The translations under genes and the position numbers were made by a program. From an uncultured Eubacteriales bacterium (GTDB lineage: Bacteria; Bacillota; Clostridia; Christensenellales; Aristaeellaceae), in NCBI GenBank assembly GCA_900553295.1, contig USCR01000057.1, positions 1 through 13,071 of the forward strand: a stretch of DNA of 13,071 nucleotides. Direction: 5' to 3'. The notes under the pieces were generated by a model, which ran no database searches, was not told the origin of the DNA, and worked only from the letters and a program-made list of their open reading frames with translations. Every line of letters begins with the position of its first letter. Positions within the stretch are counted from its first letter, which is position 1. Below are positions 1 through 6,335 of this stretch, one piece after another.

Positions 1-5
1 ACAGC

Positions 6-46
6 TCGGAGGGCTGCGGCCCTCCGAACCTCCTGGAAGTTTTTTT
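6..46 (+). terminator. Hairpin followed by T-run, possible terminator
   Basis: An 8-bp perfect stem (6-13 with 20-27, extendable by one C-G pair) is followed 12 bases later by seven T residues (40-46). It could end a rightward gene lying left of the window. The gap between stem and T-run is longer than in a standard intrinsic terminator, so this is only a possibility. On the other strand it is a second hairpin downstream of dfx. Confidence 0.3.
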
Positions 47-55
47 GACAGCCTG

Positions 56-88
56 AAGACGCCTGCCGGGATCCCCGGCAGGCGTCTT
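56..88 (-). terminator. 15-bp hairpin just downstream of dfx
   Basis: A perfect 15-bp GC-rich inverted repeat (56-70 with 74-88, three-base loop) begins 6 bases past the dfx stop codon. In the dfx direction no U-tract follows; the next bases read CAGGCTGTC and then an A-run. It is therefore not a textbook intrinsic terminator. It may act as an mRNA 3'-end stabiliser or a factor-assisted terminator for the trxA-dfx transcript. Confidence 0.5.
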
Positions 89-94
89 GGGGGG

Positions 95-472
95 TTACAC
101 CCCGGTCTTCCACAGCCCGTGGAGGTTGCAGTAGGCATAGACCGCCACGGCCTTTTCGCTGCCCAGTGCGAAGGTGACGCCGGGAGGATCTCCGGGTTTG
201 AGAACCCGGCGCTGACTCCCGTTTTCCGTTTCAAGGACAATCCACTGGATGTAGTGCCCGTCAACCATGGGATGATCGGCGCTTCCGACGTTGACGTGGA
301 CTTCGCCATCTTGAACGGGGACCACAGGCAGGTGCTTTTCTTCGCTCGCCTCAACCGTATTGGGGACCAGCGCTTCCATCTTTTCTCCGCAGCAGACGAC
401 CGGAACGCCCGCGTCATGGATCTTTTCAATCACATTGCCGCAATGGCGGCAAATATAGAACCGGGTTTGCAT
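95..472 (-). CDS. dfx: Desulfoferrodoxin (class II superoxide reductase)
   Basis: A 125-residue cytosolic non-haem iron protein that reduces superoxide to hydrogen peroxide without making oxygen, as in strict anaerobes. The N-terminal desulforedoxin-like domain has the centre I rubredoxin-type iron ligands C8, C11, C27 and C28. The C-terminal domain has the centre II ligand set H47, H67, H73, H118 and C115, with the catalytic Glu-Lys before H47 (E45-K46) and the family YCNLHG signature at 114-119. Length is normal for the family. The frame is open 32 codons further upstream, but that stretch is low-complexity and unlike the family. The ATG at 472 follows an AGAGAGGAGA ribosome site at proper spacing. 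It lies 99 bases after trxA on the same strand, so thioredoxin and superoxide reductase are probably co-transcribed. The electron donor, usually rubredoxin, is not encoded here. Confidence 0.95.
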   Translation of the reverse strand: MQTRFYICRHCGNVIEKIHDAGVPVVCCGEKMEALVPNTVEASEEKHLPVVPVQDGEVHVNVGSADHPMVDGHYIQWIVLETENGSQRRVLKPGDPPGVTFALGSEKAVAVYAYCNLHGLWKTGV

Positions 473-571
473 AGCATTTGTCTCCTCTCTTTTTCTACCA
501 TCACGTTGCCATCCTCCCGCCTGGCGCCGCCCCTCGCCTGCTTCTTGCGAAAAGGGGGCTTTTCCCATGCT

Positions 572-877
572 TTAGAGCATGGCAAGAATGGCGTTTTTGG
601 GCTTTGCACCAATGGACTGATTCACAATCTTGCCGTTCTTCATGACCACCAGCGTGGGAATGCTCATTACGCCGAACTGGCCCGCCAGTTCCGGCTGCTC
701 GTCCACATTGACTTTGCACACCTTGATATCGCTGCGTTCTCTGGAAATCTCCTCCACAACCGGACCCACCATACGGCACGGGCCGCACCAGGGCGCCCAG
801 AAGTCCATCAGGACGGGCTTGTCCGAATGAATGACTTCGCTTAGAAAATTGGCTTTATTGATATTGACAGCAGACAT
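572..877 (-). CDS. trxA: Thioredoxin
   Basis: A 101-residue cytosolic thioredoxin. The classic active site WCGPC is at residues 30-34, preceded by the DFWAPW strand-turn, and the cis-proline is in SIPT (P74). No signal peptide is present, so it should act as a cytosolic disulfide reductant. The ATG at 877 has an AAGGAGGG ribosome site about 8 bases upstream. The short C-terminus, ending at ILAML, is slightly abbreviated compared with typical 105-108 residue thioredoxins. The gene heads a leftward unit with dfx and is divergent from the thioredoxin-thioredoxin reductase fusion gene, which may keep it reduced. A small dyad (566-581) overlaps the stop codon but lacks a T-run, so read-through into dfx is expected. 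Confidence 0.95.
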   Translation of the reverse strand: MSAVNINKANFLSEVIHSDKPVLMDFWAPWCGPCRMVGPVVEEISRERSDIKVCKVNVDEQPELAGQFGVMSIPTLVVMKNGKIVNQSIGAKPKNAILAML

Positions 878-940
878 GTTTGTTGCCCTCCTTGTGTTTG
901 GATTATGGCTGTATTCTACCCGGTTTCGAGGTTGCTTTCT

Positions 941-1005
941 GTGATAAAGTCACGATCATCGACTACGCGCTGCGGATGCAAACAGGCGCTTGGTGATCTC
1001 GTCAC
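941..1005. promoter_or_regulatory. Two matching dyads, GTGAT-N3-GTCACG, 52 bp apart
   Basis: In the 187-bp gap between trxA and the divergent reductase operon, GTGATAAAGTCACG (941-954) and GTGATCTCGTCACG (993-1006) share 11 fixed bases. Each has GTGA/TCAC two-fold symmetry. Their 52-bp offset equals about five turns of B-DNA, so both would face the same side of the helix. A weak -10 candidate for trxA (TAGAAT on the minus strand, 914-919) and one for the rightward operon (TATCCT, 1028-1033) lie about 22 bp outside each dyad, and neither has a good -35. This fits a dimeric regulator acting on both promoters, but the regulator is unknown. The Rex and Crp/Fnr consensus sites have a six-base spacer, here it is five. 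Confidence 0.4.
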
Positions 1006-1064
1006 GGAAGGAAAGCCCGTTTTGGGGTATCCTATGCCTAAACCAAACAAAAGGAGCTGGCAAC

Positions 1065-2318
1065 ATGGCAGCCAAGAACATAAACGTTCAGGAACTCAGG
1101 GATCTCATCGAAAGCAAAAAACCCGTTCTGGTGGACTTCTGGGCCACCTGGTGCCCACATTGCCGCAAGATCAACCCCGCCTACGAACAGATCGCCGAGG
1201 AGTATGCCGGCAGGCTGGAGGTGGTCAAGGTTGATGTGGATCAGGATGAAACGCTCTGGGAGGAACTGGAGCTGATCCCGACCCTTCGGCTTTATATGGA
1301 GGGAAAGCCCGTCGATTCCATCGTCGCGCCGCAGTCCAAGGCCGCGATCGAGACATTCCTGGCGGGCGTTATGCCCAAAGAAAAGAAGGAAACCGAAAAG
1401 CACCTGTACGACACGATCATCATCGGCGGCGGTCCCGGCGGATATACCGCGGCGCTGTACGCAGCCAGAGCGGGCCTTGATACGCTGGTCGTCGAGCGGC
1501 TTTCCGCAGGAGGGCAGATGGCGCTGACCCACCAGATCGACAACTATCCCGGCTTTGTGGACGGCATTGGCGGCTATGAACTGGCCGAGCAGATGCAGCG
1601 GCAGGCGGAGCGTTTCGGCGCACAAACGCGCAATGCGCAGGTGCAGAGCGTCGATTTGCGGGGGAATCCAAAGGTTGTGGAAACCAGCGAGGGAACCTTT
1701 TACGCCAAAACCGTCATGCTGGCAACGGGCGCCAATCCCAGAGAACTGGGCCTCCCCGAGGAAAAGGAGCTGGTGGGACGCGGCGTGGCCTACTGCGCGG
1801 CCTGCGACGGCATGTTCTACAAGGGAAAGACCGTCGTGGTGGTTGGGGGCGGCAATACGGCGGCGGCAGATGCGCTGTTGCTGAGCCGCATTGCCAGGAA
1901 GGTCGTGCTCGTCCACCGAAGGGACACCCTCCGGGCAACGAAAATCTACCATGAGCCTCTCATGAAGGCGGAAAACGTTGAATTTCAATGGAACAGCGTG
2001 GTGACGGCTCTCCTGCACGAAGACAGGCTCACCGGTGTCCGCATTCGAAATGTCAAGACCGGCGAAGAAAAGGACATTGCTGCGGATGGCATATTTATAA
2101 GCGTGGGCCGAATCCCCGCGACGGAGCTGGTCGCGCAGCAGCTGGAACTGGACGGGGGCGGCTACATCGTTGCAGGAGAAACCACGGAAACCAACATCCC
2201 CGGCGTGTATGCCGTGGGTGACGTGCGGACCAAGCCGCTGCGGCAGGTGGTTACGGCTGTTGCGGACGGCGCTACGGCGGTCCATATGGCGGAAGCATTT
2301 TTGGCGGGAGGTGTCTGA
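1065..2318 (+). CDS. Thioredoxin-thioredoxin reductase fusion protein
   Basis: A 417-residue protein joining a thioredoxin domain (about 1-100) to a full low-molecular-weight thioredoxin reductase (about 113-417) through a charged linker (103-112). The thioredoxin half has WCPHC at 29-33 and cis-proline P72. The reductase half has the FAD motif GGGPGG (121-126), the redox pair CAAC (244-247), an NADPH-binding GGGNTAAAD (261-269), the 2'-phosphate-binding HRRDTLRA (284-291) and the C-terminal FAD motif near GVYAVGD. It should pass NADPH electrons via FAD and the CxxC to its own thioredoxin. The ATG at 1065 is chosen because AAGGAG (1051-1056) precedes it; the open frame reaches 990, but that extension has no ribosome site or homology. 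It is first in an operon with ccdA and a TlpA-like gene, so the membrane relay is a likely electron acceptor. AhpF also has its thioredoxin-like part at the N-terminus, but that part is a double domain. Confidence 0.93.
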   Translation: MAAKNINVQELRDLIESKKPVLVDFWATWCPHCRKINPAYEQIAEEYAGRLEVVKVDVDQDETLWEELELIPTLRLYMEGKPVDSIVAPQSKAAIETFLAGVMPKEKKETEKHLYDTIIIGGGPGGYTAALYAARAGLDTLVVERLSAGGQMALTHQIDNYPGFVDGIGGYELAEQMQRQAERFGAQTRNAQVQSVDLRGNPKVVETSEGTFYAKTVMLATGANPRELGLPEEKELVGRGVAYCAACDGMFYKGKTVVVVGGGNTAAADALLLSRIARKVVLVHRRDTLRATKIYHEPLMKAENVEFQWNSVVTALLHEDRLTGVRIRNVKTGEEKDIAADGIFISVGRIPATELVAQQLELDGGGYIVAGETTETNIPGVYAVGDVRTKPLRQVVTAVADGATAVHMAEAFLAGGV

Positions 2319-2320
2319 TC

Positions 2321-2524
2321 TTGAAATGGAAAAAATGGATTCGGCCTGCACTGTTCACGCTGGGCGGGGCCCTGGCAGGATTGGCCTATTACCAATGGAT
2401 CGGGTGCGCAAGCGGCAGCTGTGTCATCACCTCAAGCCCTGTGGGCTCCATGCTCTACATGGGGCTGATCGGCTGGCTGCTATCCGGTCTTTTCAGAAAG
2501 GAGCGCGATAAATGCAATATGTAA
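2321..2524 (+). CDS. DUF6132-like two-helix membrane protein
   Basis: A 67-residue membrane protein. A basic N-terminus (KWKKWIRP) is followed by one hydrophobic helix (about 10-26), a short loop with GCASGSCVITSSP (28-40), a second helix (about 42-58) and a basic tail. The GCxSGxCxITSxP loop matches what I recall of the DUF6132 family; the biochemical role of that family is not known to me. By the positive-inside rule both termini are cytosolic and C29 and C34 face outward. The start is TTG at 2321. GGGAGGTG (2306-2313) lies at correct spacing and no upstream in-frame ATG exists. The gene begins 2 bases after the reductase stop and overlaps ccdA by 13 bases, so translation is tightly coupled. 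The two outward cysteines and this position suggest a thiol-relay accessory, which is inference. Confidence 0.8.
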   Translation: MKWKKWIRPALFTLGGALAGLAYYQWIGCASGSCVITSSPVGSMLYMGLIGWLLSGLFRKERDKCNM

Positions 2525-3174
2525 TTGCTTTTCTGGAAGGGGTCATCACCTTTCTATCTCCGTGTCTCCTGCCGATGCTGCCCATCTATATTTCCTACTT
2601 TGCGGGCGGCGGAGAGAGAAGCGTGCGCCAGACGCTGACCGGTTCCGTGGGCTTTGTGGCGGGTTTCAGCATCATCTTTGTGATTCTCGGGGCGCTGGCC
2701 GGAACGGTCGGTAGCTTTCTCAAGGAGCATCAGACGCTTGTGAACATTGTTTCCGGTGCGGTGGTGGTGTTTTTCGGCCTCAACTTCCTGGGTGTGTTCA
2801 AACTGAACCTGTTTCACGGCGGAAGCAGGCATGTTGATACGCAAAACATGAACTTCTTTTCCGCAATGATCTTCGGCATGATTTTCTCCCTGGGATGGAC
2901 GCCCTGCGTGGGCGCGTTCCTGGGCTCCGCGCTGATGTTGGCCTCCCAGCAGGGGCATGTGGTACAGGGGATGCTGATGCTGCTGGCCTACTCGCTGGGG
3001 CTTGGCATCCCGTTCATCCTCAGCGCCGTGCTCATTGATTATCTGAAGGCCGCTTTCAACTGGATCAAGAAAAACTATCGCGTCATCAATGCCGTCAGCG
3101 GCGGCCTGCTGGTTTTTGTAGGCATTTTGATGGCGACCGGCACGCTGGGCCGGCTGGTGAATCTTCTGAGTTAA
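2512..3174 (+). CDS. ccdA: CcdA-family transmembrane thiol-electron transporter
   Basis: A 220-residue polytopic membrane protein of the CcdA/DsbD-beta family, which carries reducing equivalents from cytosolic thioredoxin across the membrane to outward thioredoxin-like proteins. It shows about six hydrophobic segments. The two redox cysteines sit in the family signatures: FLSPCLLPMLP near the N-terminus (C18) and GWTPCVGA at the start of the second half (C132). Length is typical for the short CcdA form lacking the DsbD periplasmic domains. The ATG at 2512 is preceded by AAAGGAG (2497-2503), inside the end of the DUF6132-like gene. The upstream fusion gives a plausible cytosolic donor, and the downstream TlpA-like protein a plausible acceptor. 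No cytochrome c maturation genes are present, so the target may be other exported proteins. Confidence 0.93.
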   Translation: MQYVIAFLEGVITFLSPCLLPMLPIYISYFAGGGERSVRQTLTGSVGFVAGFSIIFVILGALAGTVGSFLKEHQTLVNIVSGAVVVFFGLNFLGVFKLNLFHGGSRHVDTQNMNFFSAMIFGMIFSLGWTPCVGAFLGSALMLASQQGHVVQGMLMLLAYSLGLGIPFILSAVLIDYLKAAFNWIKKNYRVINAVSGGLLVFVGILMATGTLGRLVNLLS

Positions 3175-3186
3175 AGAGGTGAGAAC

Positions 3187-3819
3187 ATGAAGAATAAAAA
3201 GACATTGCTGAGCATCGTGCTGGTCTTTGCGGTACTGATGGGCGGGGCATACGTCCTCTATGACCGCCTTGGTCGGAACGTTGGAACAGAACAGATGATC
3301 GTCCATACCGACCAGCAGCCGGCGGCATCGGCGGCCACAGAAGGAGATTCGGCAGATCCGGCAGGGGAAGACGAGTCCGCGTCAGAGCAGGACCCCGAGG
3401 TCGTTCCCGCGCCCGATTTTACGGTGTATGACAAGGCCGGCAACGAAGTGCGCCTCAGCCAGTATTTCGGGAAACCCATTGTACTGAATTTCTGGGCAAG
3501 CTGGTGCGGCCCGTGTCAGAGCGAGATGCCTGATTTTAACGAGAAGTATGGCGCGCTCGGTGATGACATCCATTTTCTTATGGTCAACATGACCGATGGT
3601 GGACGGGAAACCGTCGAGACGGCCTCGACATTCATCGACCGGCATGGATATGAATTCCCGGTGCTGTTTGATACCGAGGCTGAAGCAGCCCTGACGTATG
3701 GCGCATACTCGCTGCCCACCTCCTTTTTCATCAATGCGAAGGGCCATGTGATTGCGCAGGCCGTCGGCGCAATCGACGGCGCAACGTTGCAAAAGGGCAT
3801 AGACATGATTGTGGATTGA
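3187..3819 (+). CDS. Membrane-anchored TlpA/ResA-like thioredoxin
   Basis: A 210-residue outer-face thiol-disulfide reductase. One N-terminal hydrophobic segment (about 7-25) acts as signal anchor. An Ala/Glu/Asp-rich low-complexity spacer (about 33-72) follows, then a TlpA/AhpC-TSA-type thioredoxin domain (about 73-210). The active site is WCGPC at 106-110 and the cis-proline is P177 in SLPTSFF. The order of elements (APDFTVYDKAGNEVRLSQ, then GKPIVLNFWASWC) is typical of TlpA/ResA. ATG 3187 has AGAGGTGAG just upstream and lies 12 bases after ccdA. It is probably reduced by CcdA and then reduces disulfides in exported proteins. The acidic spacer could let the domain reach through the cell wall. 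ResA, StoA and DsbE cannot be told apart without the substrate. Confidence 0.92.
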   Translation: MKNKKTLLSIVLVFAVLMGGAYVLYDRLGRNVGTEQMIVHTDQQPAASAATEGDSADPAGEDESASEQDPEVVPAPDFTVYDKAGNEVRLSQYFGKPIVLNFWASWCGPCQSEMPDFNEKYGALGDDIHFLMVNMTDGGRETVETASTFIDRHGYEFPVLFDTEAEAALTYGAYSLPTSFFINAKGHVIAQAVGAIDGATLQKGIDMIVD

Positions 3820-3845
3820 TACAGGCGCGATGCACCACGATGCCC

Positions 3846-3905
3846 AAAAGGCCTGCCGAACCCCCTTCGCCAGGGACGAGGGGTTTCGGCAGGCCATGGT
3901 TTTTT
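3846..3905. terminator. Intrinsic terminator between converging operons
   Basis: A long stem pairs 3850-3864 with 3880-3895 (one unpaired base) around a 15-base loop, followed by TTTTTT at 3900-3905. This is a strong intrinsic terminator for the rightward thiol-relay operon, beginning about 30 bases past the TlpA-like stop. Read on the minus strand, the stem is followed by only four U residues (from 3849-3846). It may also end the leftward operon that stops at 3933, but less efficiently. Confidence 0.88.
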
Positions 3906-3932
3906 CAGAGGGGGCATACCCGGTTTCCGCTT

Positions 3933-4901
3933 TTAATACCAGTCGTGTTTTTCACCGCGATCCAGGGCGTTGATTCGAACCATTTCTTCGTCGTTTAGCG
4001 CAAAGTGGTACAGCTGCGTATTTTCCAGGATGTGGTCCGGATTGCTGGAACCGGGGATTACCACAACGCCCTTTTGCAGATTCCAGCGCAGGATCACCTG
4101 CGCGGAGGATACGCCATGGGCCTGAGCAATATCGCAAATCACCGCATCACCCAATAGCTCCTGCGTGTGTCCACGGCCGCCCAGCGGATACCAGCCCTGT
4201 ACCGTGATGCCAAGGCTTTGAATATAGGGGATGACATCGTTTTCCTGGTAGTACGGATGAATTTCATTTTGCACCAGCGCAGGCAGGGTATCCACCTGAG
4301 GCAAAAAGGTTTCCAGTTCCTCCACGTACCAGTTGGACAGGCCGATTGAGCGGATCTTGCCCTCTTGCACAAAACGCTCCATGGCCTTGTATGCCGCTAC
4401 ATCGTTGCTGTCCGGGTGATGAAGCAGCATCATATCCACATAACCGATATCCAGTCGGTCCAGGCAGGCCTGGATGGATGCTTCGGGGTTGGCCATTTCA
4501 GTGCCGGGGTAGATTTTGGTGATTACAAAGATTTCTTCCCGCTTGATGCCCAGTTCCACCATGCTCTCCCGAATCGCCTGGCCGATCTCCTCCTCGTTGC
4601 CATAGGCGGAGGCGGTGTCAATGAGGCGCACGCCGCATTGCAGCGCGGATTTCACGGCGTTGATGCACTCGTCCCCGTGCAAGCTGTAGGTTCCCAGGCC
4701 GTTGATGGGCATGGTATATCCGCTGTTGAGCGTCACGGTGCGGGTGCTGAAATCAAAGGAACCGGGATTCGGAAGCGTTTCATGGGTTTCAGTTGCGATC
4801 ATCTGCTCCTGCTCTCTGCCGGTCACCTCTGCCTGCGCGCCTGACCATAGCAGAGAGAGCAGCACCAGCACGCAGCATCCAAATACACCTGCCCGCTTCA
4901 T
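3933..4901 (-). CDS. Exported aldo-keto reductase
   Basis: A 322-residue protein with a Sec-type signal peptide (basic MKR, hydrophobic 5-19, AQA|E cleavage near 24/25) ahead of a complete (beta/alpha)8 aldo-keto reductase of the 2,5-diketo-D-gluconate reductase type. The catalytic tetrad is visible: D95, Y100, K129 and H161. The family LDRGEKHDWY tail is present. Near the C-terminus the usual NADP-phosphate motif IPKSxxxxRI reads IPGSSNPDHI (282-291), so the Lys and Arg that hold the 2'-phosphate are missing. There is no twin-arginine motif, so it should be exported unfolded, and its nicotinamide source outside the cell is unclear. ATG 4901 is chosen over the TTG at 4907 because AAGGAGG (4909-4915) is too close to the TTG. 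It is the last gene of the operon. Confidence 0.88.
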   Translation of the reverse strand: MKRAGVFGCCVLVLLSLLWSGAQAEVTGREQEQMIATETHETLPNPGSFDFSTRTVTLNSGYTMPINGLGTYSLHGDECINAVKSALQCGVRLIDTASAYGNEEEIGQAIRESMVELGIKREEIFVITKIYPGTEMANPEASIQACLDRLDIGYVDMMLLHHPDSNDVAAYKAMERFVQEGKIRSIGLSNWYVEELETFLPQVDTLPALVQNEIHPYYQENDVIPYIQSLGITVQGWYPLGGRGHTQELLGDAVICDIAQAHGVSSAQVILRWNLQKGVVVIPGSSNPDHILENTQLYHFALNDEEMVRINALDRGEKHDWY

Positions 4902-4908
4902 CGTCAAT

Positions 4909-4915
4909 CCTCCTT
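4909..4915 (-). promoter_or_regulatory. Ribosome binding site overlapping upstream stop
   Basis: AAGGAGG on the minus strand overlaps the TAA (4914-4916) that ends the DUF4405/ADH-tail gene. It lies 7 bases before ATG 4901 but only 1 base before the in-frame TTG 4907, so it identifies ATG 4901 as the start of the exported aldo-keto reductase. It also implies coupled translation. Confidence 0.75.
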
Positions 4916-5785
4916 AACGGTACGCCTTTTCAAAGATTGCGGCGCAATCTTCGTCATTGAGTTCGCAGGGGTTAGCCAGGAACAAACCACCCATCGTCTC
5001 CCGTGCGTTCACGGCCAGCGTCCTGCATTCCTCTTTGCGCATGCCATAATCGCGCTTTTTGAAATTGGCCACGCCGCAAGCCTCCTGCAGCTGGGCCGGC
5101 GCCGTGAGAAAGTCTTCCGCGCTGCTGGCCTTCACAGGGCTCTGCAATTTTCGAAGCAATTTCCTCAAAAAATAGGCCAGCGCTACCCATAGGAAGAGTA
5201 TGGCTGCATAGGAAGCAAAGAATATCGCCAACGGCTCTTCATACGCCAAAAAGGCGGATTCCCGAAGGATGAACAGCTCCATCCATAGTCCGCGTGTCGC
5301 AAACTCCCATGCGCCAAAAGCAATCACACACGCCAGCACCAGCCGGCAGAGCCACATACCGGCGCGGTTTCCCGCCTTCCCCAGCTTGCCGAGCACGATG
5401 TGCCAGTGCAGCCCAATATGCAGTCCGGTCAGCACAAACGCCCACATGGTGGCCGGCATATGAATGCGCCGGCCGACTGCCCGCATGCGCAGGCCCAGGA
5501 AGTCAAACGCATGGCGCGAAACCAGAAGTACGCTGACGATCACTGCCACCATGGCCAGCGTCAGCAGCAGGTCCACCACTGTCAGCCATACGCGGGAGGC
5601 GGAGTACCTGCCCTTGAACAGCCACGGTGTCAACCGGGATTGAGCGCATGATGCAGCAGAAACAGTACACACAGCGTTACGCCCGTCCATTCATGCATCC
5701 GGTTGTCCATCATGTGATAGCCCATCTGGCCCAGCAACAGGACCGTCATGGCAATATCCACGCCGGTTTTGATTCGCTGCTTCAT
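4914..5785 (-). pseudogene. Frameshifted DUF4405 gene with iron-ADH C-terminal tail
   Basis: ATG 5785 has AGGAG 8 bases upstream and opens a 51-residue frame (MKQRIKTGVDIAMTV to LFLLHHALNPG) ending at TGA 5630-5632. The matching continuation (RLTPWLFKGRYS onward) lies in another frame that is open to 4914. One extra base in the CCC run (5636-5638) would join them as HHALNPRLTPW, giving about 290 residues. The joined part is a DUF4405 membrane protein with about four to five helices and a set of histidines (HH at 45-46, and HIGLHWH downstream) that could bind b-type haem. After the last helix, the final ~70 residues instead match the C-terminal end of iron-containing alcohol dehydrogenases (NARETMGGLFLANPCELN, then FEKAYR), with the catalytic part absent. 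The rest could be translated alone from 5690 as 258 residues. A sequencing error could explain the frameshift but not the chimera. Confidence 0.8.
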
Positions 5786-5801
5786 ATGCGCGCCACTCCT
5801 G

Positions 5802-6335
5802 TCAAATGCTTTGGCCCAGTTGCCGTGCCTGCTGAGGATAGCTGCTGGCCCGCGTCATGGAGGGCGTTCCGCAGCCCTTTCCCAACACCATTCCCTGATC
5901 CTGAAGGTTCAGATAGCGGACCAGCGTATGGTAATGTGCTTTGAGTGCGTCAAAGGTCCAGTTGTCCGCGTTCCATGCCACGCTGAGCAGCGCGGACTTC
6001 ATGTGTTTGCGCTGGATGCGTCCATTGAGGGCGCAGAAGCGGTCAATCACCGTCTTGAGCTGCGCGGACATGCCGTAGTAATACAGCGGGGTGGCAAATA
6101 CCAGCATGTCGGCCTTGAGAATTGCCGTGCCAATGCGTTCCATGTCGTCCTTTTGCACGCATGGGCCGTCATAGCCGCATGCGATGCAACCGCCGCAGGG
6201 CTGGAGGCGGGCATGCGCCACGTCGATCAGTTGAACTTCATACCCGCTTTCCTCCGCGCCACGTCGAAATGCGTCCGCCAGCAGATAGGTGGAGCCTCGC
6301 TCATTGGGGCTGCCCATCAGCACTGCAATATTCAC
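5802..6335 (-). CDS. NADPH-dependent FMN reductase-like flavoprotein
   Basis: A 177-residue cytosolic flavodoxin-fold oxidoreductase. The N-terminal GSPNERGST (8-16) is the FMN phosphate-binding loop. TPLYYYGMSAQLKTVIDR (82-99) is the usual flavin-contact and dimer segment. Four cysteines in C47-x2-C50-x2-C53-x5-C59 match the CxxCxxCxxxGxC pattern of one branch of this family. They may be a redox or structural site, though I see no evidence for an iron-sulfur cluster. The start is GTG 6335, overlapping the TGA of the CMD-cupin gene as GTGA, so translation is coupled. The open frame extends 14 codons further, but those lie inside the upstream gene. The DUF4405 gene follows after 16 bases. It likely reduces a quinone, flavin or electrophile with NAD(P)H. 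Confidence 0.88.
   Translation of the reverse strand: MNIAVLMGSPNERGSTYLLADAFRRGAEESGYEVQLIDVAHARLQPCGGCIACGYDGPCVQKDDMERIGTAILKADMLVFATPLYYYGMSAQLKTVIDRFCALNGRIQRKHMKSALLSVAWNADNWTFDALKAHYHTLVRYLNLQDQGMVLGKGCGTPSMTRASSYPQQARQLGQSI

Noticed and set aside
119..844. Long rightward frame opposite dfx and trxA
   Set aside because: It lies antisense to two genes with clear active-site residues and has no coherent domain.
845..900. TTGACA at 864-869 as a -35 box for a rightward transcript
   Set aside because: No -10 follows at suitable spacing, and the bases encode the start of trxA on the other strand.
1038..2351. 437-codon leftward frame opposite the fusion gene
   Set aside because: It mirrors a gene whose FAD, NADPH and CxxC motifs are intact; the reverse frame shows no family motifs and is an effect of GC-rich codon usage.
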